Of a DNA stretch of 64,000 nucleotides, positions 57,851-64,000 are shown one piece after another. The translations under genes were made by a program, and so were the position numbers. Within the stretch, counting starts at the first letter, position 1. Each line of letters opens with the position of its first letter. Source of the DNA: Pseudosulfitobacter koreensis (lineage in GTDB: Bacteria > Pseudomonadota > Alphaproteobacteria > Rhodobacterales > Rhodobacteraceae); the NCBI RefSeq assembly GCF_024733015.1, contig NZ_JANKJG010000006.1, forward strand, positions 1-64,000, written 5' to 3'. Below the pieces are notes generated by a model that saw only the letters and a program-made list of their open reading frames with translations, was not told where the DNA came from and did not search any database.

Positions 57851-59098
57851 TCAGACCAGAAGCTGGCTGTCCGACCGCCCGGTGATCGTGGCGGTCACGA
57901 TGTCGCCCTCAGTCTGAGCGCTGTCGAAATGCACTTCGGTAAACTGCGCGGTGCGGCCCATATGCGGGCTTTCCATCAGGATCTGATGGGTGCGCCCCAC
58001 CTGTGCGCCAAGGTGGCGCTGAACCTGCGCTGCACCCGCTGCGCGCAGCCGCGCCGCCCGCGCCTTGATCGCGCGCCCGTCAACCTGCGGCATCCTTGCA
58101 GCCGGTGTGCCGGAGCGGGGCGAATAGGGAAAGACATGCAGCCAGGTCAGATCACATTCCTCGACCAGCGCCAGCGCGTTTTCGAAATGCGCCTCGGTCT
58201 CGGTCGGGAAGCCCGCGATGATGTCCGCACCGAATGTCATGTCGGGCCGCAGTGCGCGCGCCTCCTGGGCAAAGCGGATCGCATCGCCGCGCAGGTGTCG
58301 CCGCTTCATCCGCTTCAGGATCATGTCGTCGCCATGCTGCAACGACAGGTGCAGATGTGGCATCAGCCGCTGTTCGGTGGCGATGGCCTGCATCAGCGCC
58401 TCGTCCACTTCGATGGAATCGATCGAACTGATCCGCAGGCGCGGCAGATCAGGCACCAACCGCAGGATGCGCATCACCAGATCGCCCAGTCTTGGGGTGG
58501 CGGGCAGATCGGCCCCCCACGACGTCAGATCTACGCCGGTCAGCACGACCTCGTTATACCCGCGATCCACCAGACGCTTGATCTGGTCCACCACGACACC
58601 CGCAGGCACCGAGCGCGAATTGCCGCGCCCGAAGGGGATGATGCAGAACGTACAGCGGTGGTCACAGCCGTTCTGCACCTGCACATAGGCGCGGCTGCGG
58701 GTGCCGAAACCGTCGATCAGATGGCCTGCGGTTTCGGTCACCGACATGATATCATCGACCTGCACGGGCTCTGTCCCGAAATTACCGGCCAAGCCCGACC
58801 ACGTGGTCTGCTGCATCTTTTCGGTGTTGCCGATCACCGCATCTACTTCGGCCATGTTTGCGAACGTCTCGGGCTCGGTCTGTGCCGCGCATCCGGTTAC
58901 GATCAGCCGCGCGTTCGGGTTGGCCTTGCGCAGCTTGCGGATGTCCTGCCGCGCCTTGCGCACGGCCTCGGCCGTGACGGCGCAGGTGTTCACCACCACG
59001 GCGTCCTGCAGCCCGGCACCGGCGGCCAGTTCCTTCATCGCCTCAAGCTCGTAGGCGTTCAAGCGGCAGCCGTGATTCGAGAATATCGGAGCGCTCAT
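57851..59098 (-). CDS. mtaB: tRNA ct6A/ms2t6A methylthiotransferase MtaB
   Basis: A radical-SAM enzyme adding a methylthio group to t6A at position 37 of ANN-decoding tRNAs. The 415-aa product shows the UPF0004 domain ([13 protein letters not shown] with Cys11, [32 protein letters not shown]), the radical-SAM CxxxCxxC in [20 protein letters not shown], and a C-terminal TRAM-like domain. ATG 59098 overlaps the dapF stop by 4 bp. Confidence 0.94.
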   Translation of the reverse strand: MSAPIFSNHGCRLNAYELEAMKELAAGAGLQDAVVVNTCAVTAEAVRKARQDIRKLRKANPNARLIVTGCAAQTEPETFANMAEVDAVIGNTEKMQQTTWSGLAGNFGTEPVQVDDIMSVTETAGHLIDGFGTRSRAYVQVQNGCDHRCTFCIIPFGRGNSRSVPAGVVVDQIKRLVDRGYNEVVLTGVDLTSWGADLPATPRLGDLVMRILRLVPDLPRLRISSIDSIEVDEALMQAIATEQRLMPHLHLSLQHGDDMILKRMKRRHLRGDAIRFAQEARALRPDMTFGADIIAGFPTETEAHFENALALVEECDLTWLHVFPYSPRSGTPAARMPQVDGRAIKARAARLRAAGAAQVQRHLGAQVGRTHQILMESPHMGRTAQFTEVHFDSAQTEGDIVTATITGRSDSQLLV

Positions 59099-59928
59099 GT
59101 CAGGCTGTCCAGAAAGGCTTGGCTCAGCTGGCCGGAAAATACATGCATCGTGGCCCCGGTCATCCAGACGCCATCCTCGCGCCATTCAACGCGCAACTGT
59201 CCCCCGTCGAGGTCAATCACCACATCGCGCCCCGTCAACCCGCGCCGCGCGGCGGCCACGGCGGTGGCGCAGGACGACGAGCCAGAGGCCAGCGTCAGCC
59301 CCACGCCACGCTCCCACACGCGCATGCGGATGCGGCCGGGGCCGGTGATCTGTGCCACCTGCACGTTGGTGCGCTGCGGGAAAAGCGGATGGTGTTCGAT
59401 GCGGGGGCCAAGTTCGGACAGGTCCACCGCCTCGGCGTCCTCTACAAAGAATGTGCAATGCGGATTGCCCATGCCGTTCGCCGTGGGGGCACCGTCTATC
59501 GGCAATTCCAGCGTGTCCATCGCCTCGGCCAGCGGAATTTCGTCCCAGTTAAGCTGCGGATGGCCCATGTTCACCGCCGTGATCCCGGCGCCCATATCTC
59601 GGGCCGCCAGATCACCGCGATCGGTTGTCAGGTGCAGATGATCCGCCCCGTTTTCGTCCATCAGATAGCGTGCGATGCAGCGGGTCGCATTGCCGCAGGC
59701 GGCAGACAGCGTTCCGTCGGAATTATAAAACGTCAGATGCGCGTCGCCCTTTCCGTTCTCGATCACCGCCAGCTGGTCGAACCCCACGCCCCGGTGCCGG
59801 TCGCCCAAGGCCTGCGCCAGTGCAGGCGTAATCGCAACCGGGCGTGCGCGCGCATCGACCACGACAAAGTCGTTGCCCAGCCCATGCATCTTCATGAACG
59901 GAAAATTTGTTTTATATTCCTGTGTCAT
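59095..59928 (-). CDS. dapF: diaminopimelate epimerase with Ser215 in place of a catalytic Cys
   Basis: A 277-aa DapF-fold protein, expected to turn LL- into meso-diaminopimelate for lysine and peptidoglycan. The N-terminal [15 protein letters not shown], Cys78 in AACGNATRC and the NPHCTFF block are intact. The second active-site block reads [16 protein letters not shown]; the catalytic Cys of E. coli-type enzymes (ACGSGACA) is Ser215 (codon TCT at 59284-59286). Activity may therefore be lowered or altered, unless lineage members compensate. The start could also be ATG 59937. Coupled to mtaB. Confidence 0.9.
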   Translation of the reverse strand: MTQEYKTNFPFMKMHGLGNDFVVVDARARPVAITPALAQALGDRHRGVGFDQLAVIENGKGDAHLTFYNSDGTLSAACGNATRCIARYLMDENGADHLHLTTDRGDLAARDMGAGITAVNMGHPQLNWDEIPLAEAMDTLELPIDGAPTANGMGNPHCTFFVEDAEAVDLSELGPRIEHHPLFPQRTNVQVAQITGPGRIRMRVWERGVGLTLASGSSSCATAVAAARRGLTGRDVVIDLDGGQLRVEWREDGVWMTGATMHVFSGQLSQAFLDSLT

Positions 59929-59994
59929 TGCGCGCATATAACGCCGCCATCGGGGCGAATCCAGTGCCCCGCCAATAAAGTTGAGGAATAGGGC

Positions 59995-60023
59995 TTGACC
60001 GTCCCTCCAACTCTTTCTAGTTA
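59995..60023 (+). promoter_or_regulatory. sigma-70 promoter of tRNA-Lys
   Basis: TTGACC (59995-60000), 17-base spacer, TAGTTA (60018-60023), predicted start about 60030, four bases before the tRNA. Confidence 0.65.
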
Positions 60024-60033
60024 CCCGCCCAGT

Positions 60034-60109
60034 GGGCCGTTAGCTCAGTTGGTAGAGCAACTGACTTTTAATCAGTAGGTCGTTGGTTCGAACCCAACAC
60101 GGCTCACCA
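60034..60109 (+). tRNA. tRNA-Lys (anticodon TTT)
   Basis: Begins GGGCCGTTAGCTCAGTTGG, anticodon arm ACTGA-CTTTTAA-TCAGT giving TTT, T arm GTTGGTTCGAACCCAAC, and acceptor ACGGCTC pairing with GGGCCGT. CCA (60107-60109) is encoded. Promoter 59995-60023 stands upstream. Confidence 0.95.
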
Positions 60110-60119
60110 CTTCACCCCC

Positions 60120-60500
60120 TTACAGCGTGATATCCTGCAGTTCCCACACGGCGGTCAGCGATCCCTCGCCCGTGCGCATCAGACGGGTCAATGTGGCCGC
60201 CAGCGCCACGGTGTCGTTGCGGTCGATGCAATAGGTCACATCGGCGGCTACACGGGCCAGAACGTCCATGCCGATCTGTTCGGCGATGGCGATCAGCGAC
60301 CGCGCGCTTTTGCGCAGCCCGTCGAAGTCATCGGTGCGAAACAGACGCTCGCAATGCGACATGCGCAGGGCCAGTTCCTCCATCGCGCGGCACAGCACAT
60401 CCTCGGCGCTGGCATCGCCCAATTCGGCATAAAGCGCGCTGAGACGCGCGTCATTGACCGCCACGGTTTCGCGCGGATTGATCTTGGTTATATGGCACAT
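60120..60500 (-). CDS. small helical protein of unknown function (Hpt-like)
   Basis: A 126-aa largely helical protein, rich in Leu and Ala, with a MEELALRMSHCERLFRTDDFDGLRKSARSLIAIAEQIGMDVLARVAADV core. The size and four-helix pattern resemble Hpt phosphotransfer modules, but no phosphoryl-His context is visible. It is transcribed toward tRNA-Lys. ATG 60500 is used as the start; an upstream frame to 60545 adds non-conserved sequence. Function unknown. Confidence 0.65.
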   Translation of the reverse strand: MCHITKINPRETVAVNDARLSALYAELGDASAEDVLCRAMEELALRMSHCERLFRTDDFDGLRKSARSLIAIAEQIGMDVLARVAADVTYCIDRNDTVALAATLTRLMRTGEGSLTAVWELQDITL

Positions 60501-60677
60501 GCTCTTGCTCACCCCAATAAAAGGCCCCCACGGCCCTGAGCGCACGTTAGGCCTGTGGATCTTTGTATTTGATTGATGCTTGTGGGATCATGGGGCAATT
60601 ATCGCTCGAAATTGGGTCGAATTCGCTATATCGCGGGCAAGACCTCGACCAGAGGCCCCAAATAACAGGACCGCAAG

Positions 60678-61337
60678 ATGCACAACATCAAGCCACTGCC
60701 CGGCTATTTGCTGCAACGCTATCACGGCTGGAAAGCCACCGGATATGCCGACAACCAGGCATGGTACAGGCGTCTGGCCAACGAGGGACAGCGCCCGCGC
60801 GCGATGATGATCTCGTGCTGCGACAGCCGTGTGCACGTGACGTCGATCTTCGGGGCGGACCAGGGCGAGTTCTTCATTCACCGCAACATTGCCAATCTGG
60901 TTCCGCCCTACGAGCCCGATGGCGACCACCACGGCACGTCCGCTGCGGTCGAATATGCGGTGACGGTGCTGAAGGTGGCGCATCTGATCGTCATGGGCCA
61001 TTCCAATTGCGGCGGCGTCCAGGGCTGCCTCGACATGTGCCAGGGCAAGGCTCCGGAACTGGAGGAAAAGACCAGCTTTGTTGGTCGCTGGATGGATATT
61101 CTGCGCCCGAAATACGATCTGGTCGCGGACGAGACCGACCCAAAGGTTCAGATCCGGCAGCTGGAGAAACACGCGGTCGTCGCGTCGCTGGAAAACCTGC
61201 TGACCTTCCCGTTCGTGTCGGATCGGCTGGCCACGGGCGAACTGACGATGCACGGTCTGTGGATGGATATCGGCGAGGGCGGGTTGGAGTATTACAACAA
61301 CGCGGATGAGAAATTCCTGCCGGTCTCGACCACCTGA
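60678..61337 (+). CDS. beta-carbonic anhydrase
   Basis: A 219-aa zinc enzyme interconverting CO2 and bicarbonate. It has C48-D-S-R (SCCDSR), H108 and C111 (MGHSNCGG) as the zinc site and the IHRNIANLVPPYE segment. No signal peptide, so cytosolic. A strong terminator follows. Likely supplies bicarbonate to carboxylases and pH balance. Confidence 0.95.
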   Translation: MHNIKPLPGYLLQRYHGWKATGYADNQAWYRRLANEGQRPRAMMISCCDSRVHVTSIFGADQGEFFIHRNIANLVPPYEPDGDHHGTSAAVEYAVTVLKVAHLIVMGHSNCGGVQGCLDMCQGKAPELEEKTSFVGRWMDILRPKYDLVADETDPKVQIRQLEKHAVVASLENLLTFPFVSDRLATGELTMHGLWMDIGEGGLEYYNNADEKFLPVSTT

Positions 61338-61353
61338 GCGCCCTTTGAAACGA

Positions 61354-61397
61354 AAAGGCGGCGATCCTCCCACCCGGAGCATCGCCGCCTTGGTATT
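61354..61397 (+). terminator. Rho-independent terminator after carbonic anhydrase
   Basis: AAGGCGGCGAT (61355-61365) and ATCGCCGCCTT (61381-61391) form a perfect 11-bp stem with a 15-base loop, 17 bases after the stop. Only a short T-rich tail follows. Confidence 0.75.
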
Positions 61398-61772
61398 CTG
61401 GTTCCACGCGCGCCGGACCGTGTCGAGGCCTGCCTCTCGCGGAGCGAAGAGCAACCGCCGCAGCACTCTGGGTCCAGCCTTGAACAGTTGCCTCGGTTCA
61501 CCCCTGAACCGCTGTGGCACTGACAATCATCGTTTTTGATTGAAGGCATGTGAACTATTGTTCGAAAGCAACCTGATATGCGGCGGCTTTCGCCAAGCGC
61601 GCTTTTGCGGCACTGGCTGCACGGTTCCCCCCGGAGCCGCGTAATGCGTAACCTTTGCGCCCGGACGGGCAATCATGTCTTGATGGTGAAAGCGCTTCCC
61701 AAGAAGCGCGGCAATCGCTGACCTGACTTCTATAGCCCGATATTTGTTAACAATTGCTTTGCGCAAACCCGG
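61398..61772. other. unassigned 375-bp intergenic region
   Basis: This is the longest stretch without a convincing gene. Small frames on either strand (for example 79 codons at 61527-61766 minus) lack family motifs and a good ribosome site. The region is less GC-rich near 61530-61560 and near 61735-61760 and may hold an sRNA or regulatory leader. I see no known RNA family. Confidence 0.5.
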
Positions 61773-63413
61773 TCAGCGCAAAACCTTTCCCTCGGACCAG
61801 TTCATTTCGACGTTCAGCGTCACGCTTGCATCCTCACCTGCGGCGAGCGCCATGTCCCACATCAGAATGCCCCTGCGATCATTGTGCCCGGTGACAGTGG
61901 GGGCAGGCTGTGCTGTCCAGTCGATCTCAAGGTCTGCCTGCTCGGTGATGGGCACACGGTCGATGAGCTCGACGCGCCAGGCTCTGTCGCCAGTATTCTC
62001 GATGTCGATCCGCGTCGCCTCGACGATCTCGCTGGACCGCGAAAGTATACCGCGATCGGCTTCGTTGCGGTTCAGGCGGACGCGGTTCAGCCGCAGTGTT
62101 TGAATGGGACCAAAGGCAAGGTCGACCTTCTCGCCCGCAGCGACGGGCGCGAAATCGAACTGCCCCACCATCTGCCCATCAACAAAGGCCGTGGCAAACC
62201 CGCTGCCCAGAAGCTGTTCGCCGGTCGTGTTGGTCAGACGCGCCATGCGATAGGCAACATCGTCCTGCAGAGGCACGGCGCGGGCAAAGACGTCCGGGGT
62301 GAAATCGACGCTGTCCAGTGCGATGCGCACATCGTCCGCGCCATTGGCGACACTGACAGGCCGGGGAAAGGCATATTGCACGCTGGGGCCGTCCAGCATG
62401 GTCATCGCGACGGTCGGCGCCTCCATCACGGGCGCGGGCAGGGCCATGTCTGCTGTGGCGCCCAGTGCGGCCTCTGACCTCATGCGGGGCTGCGGATCTT
62501 CGCGGTCTTCGACGCGGCGCAGTTCGGGATAGATCTCGCTGGGGCGGGTCTGGCCGCTGGGTTGGACCGTGGCAAGGGTCAGGGCGACGTCGCGCCAGTC
62601 CTCGCCGCTGTTCTGGGCCACTTCTGCACCTCGCTCCATCTTCAGCGTGGGGGTGTCGCCTGTCGTCAGGCGCAGGTCATAGACTGGATACCACAGGGCG
62701 CTGTCCACCTGATAGCTGACCTCGAGCGTGGCCGCGCCTGCCTGTGCGGCGGTGGCCGTCAGCGTCAGGCGGGTGCGGTCCTGATCTGCTGTCAACAGGG
62801 CGTCCAGCGCGGCTTGCGCGTCGTTAAGGTCTTTCACTCGGTCCTCGCGCTCTGCATTCAACAGGCGCATCGACGTGCGGGCGGTTTGCGCGGATTGCCC
62901 TGCGGCCAGTGTCTGATCGCCGATCATCTGGGACAGGTCGCGCAATGTGTCCACATCGGCGGGCAGGGTTTCCGAGGTGCCTAAGGCAGTCAGGAAATCG
63001 GCCTGCGCCTTGGCGGCCTGCACCGCGATCTGGGCCAGCGCTATGCGGTCGTCCAATGCATCCAGCGTCACCTGCGCGGCCTTTACGGCATCGCGCGCAG
63101 CCGTGATCCGGGCGGACACCTGATCCGGGGCCGGGGGCTGGTTGCGGTCGCGAAACGACACCGATTGCAGTTGCGCGCCCGCCAACCTGACCGAGATGCG
63201 GGCCGGATCGACATATTGCGGCAGGTCGGCCAGCACCAGATCATGCGTGCTCTGCGGCAGTGTCACGGTGGTGGTCCGCGTGACCAGCGCGCCGCGCGGA
63301 TAGACGGTGATGGCGGATGGGGCGCTGTCGATGGCCAGCGTGTCGGCCCATGCGGTCAGCGGACAAAGCAACGCACTGATCGCAACGGCGGGGGCGAGAA
63401 TGGCAAAGCGCAT
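61773..63413 (-). CDS. MuiA-family (DUF4139 type) exported protein
   Basis: A 546-aa protein with a signal peptide (MRFAILAPAVAISALLCPLTAWA), an N-terminal beta domain (ITVYPRGALVTRTTTVTLPQ), a coiled-coil (about residues 95-200, rich in Ala, Leu and Gln) and the C-terminal DUF4139 beta-domain (VSYQVDSALWYPVYDLRLTTGDT). Named after the mucoidy inhibitor A of Klebsiella-type bacteria; linked to envelope polysaccharide. ATG 63413 places the leader at the N-terminus; the frame to 63509 is longer but unlikely. Follows asd on the same strand. Confidence 0.85.
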   Translation of the reverse strand: MRFAILAPAVAISALLCPLTAWADTLAIDSAPSAITVYPRGALVTRTTTVTLPQSTHDLVLADLPQYVDPARISVRLAGAQLQSVSFRDRNQPPAPDQVSARITAARDAVKAAQVTLDALDDRIALAQIAVQAAKAQADFLTALGTSETLPADVDTLRDLSQMIGDQTLAAGQSAQTARTSMRLLNAEREDRVKDLNDAQAALDALLTADQDRTRLTLTATAAQAGAATLEVSYQVDSALWYPVYDLRLTTGDTPTLKMERGAEVAQNSGEDWRDVALTLATVQPSGQTRPSEIYPELRRVEDREDPQPRMRSEAALGATADMALPAPVMEAPTVAMTMLDGPSVQYAFPRPVSVANGADDVRIALDSVDFTPDVFARAVPLQDDVAYRMARLTNTTGEQLLGSGFATAFVDGQMVGQFDFAPVAAGEKVDLAFGPIQTLRLNRVRLNRNEADRGILSRSSEIVEATRIDIENTGDRAWRVELIDRVPITEQADLEIDWTAQPAPTVTGHNDRRGILMWDMALAAGEDASVTLNVEMNWSEGKVLR

Positions 63414-63472
63414 ATCGGGGGACCTTGTGAAATTCAATGTGCCCCAGCCTGCGAAAGCAGCGCCCAAAAGAA

Positions 63473-63496
63473 AAGGGGCGCCAGCAAGCGCCCCTT
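63473..63496 (-). terminator. Rho-independent terminator of asd
   Basis: AAGGGGCGC (63473-63481) and GCGCCCCTT (63488-63496) form a perfect 9-bp stem with a 6-base loop, followed in the minus direction by TTCTTTT. Placed 27 bases after the asd stop. Confidence 0.85.
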
Positions 63497-63522
63497 GAAT
63501 TCTGTACATATTTCGGCGGAAT

Positions 63523-64000
63523 TCAGCCCTTTTTCAGGATCCGCTGGCCCAGCACTTCGGCGATCTGCACCGCGTTCAGGGCCGCGCCCTTGCGCAGGTT
63601 GTCGCTGACGCACCACAGGTTCAGCCCGTTGTCGATGGTGCTGTCCTGACGGATGCGGCTGATGAACGTGGCAAAGTCGCCGACGCATTCGACCGGCGTG
63701 ACATAGCCACCGTCTTCGCGCTTGTCGATCACCATGACACCGGGCGCTTCGCGCAGGATGTCGCGGGCTTCGTCCTCGTCCAGGAACTCTTCGAACTCGA
63801 TGTTGATCGCCTCGGAGTGCCCGACAAAGACCGGAACCCGCACGCAGGTCGCGGTGACCTTGATCGACGGGTCGATGATCTTTTTGGTCTCGGCGACCAT
63901 CTTCCATTCTTCCTTGGTCTCGCCCGAGTCCATGAAGACGTCGATGTGCGGGATCACGTTGAATGCGATTTGCTTGGTGAACTTGCGCGCAGGCTTGTCA
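63523..64000 (-). CDS. asd: aspartate-semialdehyde dehydrogenase, C-terminal part (cut by window edge)
   Basis: The C-terminal 158 residues of the enzyme reducing aspartyl phosphate to the semialdehyde for lysine, threonine and methionine synthesis. Visible features are KQIAFNVIPHIDVF, ETKEEWKMVAETKKI, the RVPVFVGHSEAINIEFE block with the substrate His, and the closing LWCVSDNLRKGAALNAVQIAEVL. The catalytic Cys lies upstream, outside the window. It shares a pathway with dapF 4 kb away. Confidence 0.95.
   Translation of the reverse strand, partial: DKPARKFTKQIAFNVIPHIDVFMDSGETKEEWKMVAETKKIIDPSIKVTATCVRVPVFVGHSEAINIEFEEFLDEDEARDILREAPGVMVIDKREDGGYVTPVECVGDFATFISRIRQDSTIDNGLNLWCVSDNLRKGAALNAVQIAEVLGQRILKKG

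Noticed and set aside
61292..61672. 126-codon Cys-rich minus frame after the carbonic anhydrase gene
   Set aside because: Overlaps the terminator and the 3' end of the carbonic anhydrase gene; no domain or ribosome site.

Overview
The window looks like ordinary chromosome from an alphaproteobacterium of the order Rhodobacterales (Roseobacter/Rhodobacter group). The evidence is high GC, dense operons with 4-bp stop/start overlaps, the petP-petR regulator pair, the petABC bc1 operon, an FMN-riboswitch-controlled ribH2-type lumazine synthase, and two copies of a GC-rich intergenic hairpin element of a kind I associate with this group. About 64 protein genes or gene remnants, two tRNAs, two riboswitches and several terminators and promoters can be supported. 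No CRISPR array, prophage or complete transposon is present.

Layout. 1-970: decayed insertion-sequence material (IS630-type and IS5-type transposase fragments) on the 3' side of a tRNA-Leu gene. 1166-2946: an NDUFA9-like dehydrogenase converging on uppP. 3165-10126: the ammonium-assimilation operon gltD, two GFA-family genes, gltB, ended by a strong terminator. 10587-15110: mtgA, an FzlA-like GST-fold gene, queG and a HyuA-like gene. 15128-16763: msrA/msrB and an exported glutathione peroxidase. 16784-25799: an exopolysaccharide locus (yjbF-like, yjbH-like, CapD-like dehydratase, priming sugar transferase, epimerase, Wza-like export lipoprotein, glycosyltransferase). 25875-31622: an exported thioredoxin-like protein, a DMT transporter, HU, an amn-ade purine operon and a VOC protein.

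31574-37402 holds a LysR regulator divergent from a catabolic operon: class II aldolase, acyl-CoA dehydrogenase, ADP-forming acyl-CoA ligase and a CaiD-type hydratase. It is best read as degradation of a carnitine- or gamma-butyrobetaine-like acid through CoA esters. 37399-42611: a methyltransferase, a YeeZ-like reductase, exoD, then xseB-ispA-dxs. 42708-44947: petR-petP divergent from ilvE, with a MarR-style inverted repeat between them. 45078-49284: an exported cyclase-family protein, cobO, a DMT transporter, a DM13 protein and aroC.

49378-53480 is a vitamin block: TPP riboswitch with thiBPQ, then ribH2 under an FMN riboswitch, divergent from a PaiB-like FMN-binding protein. 54854-57826: petABC with promoter and terminator. 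57851-64000: mtaB-dapF, tRNA-Lys, a small helical protein, a beta-carbonic anhydrase, a MuiA-like protein and the 3' half of asd.

The genes are mainly core metabolism (nitrogen assimilation, isoprenoids, cofactors, respiration) with two accessory functions: the polysaccharide locus and the CoA-ester catabolic operon. I did not find a clearly new defence or mobile system. The best candidates for new biology are the exact substrate of the CoA operon, the GFA pair inside the glutamate synthase operon, a Ser in place of a catalytic Cys in DapF, the dyad between petP and ilvE, and four convergent gene pairs whose stop codons overlap or abut.
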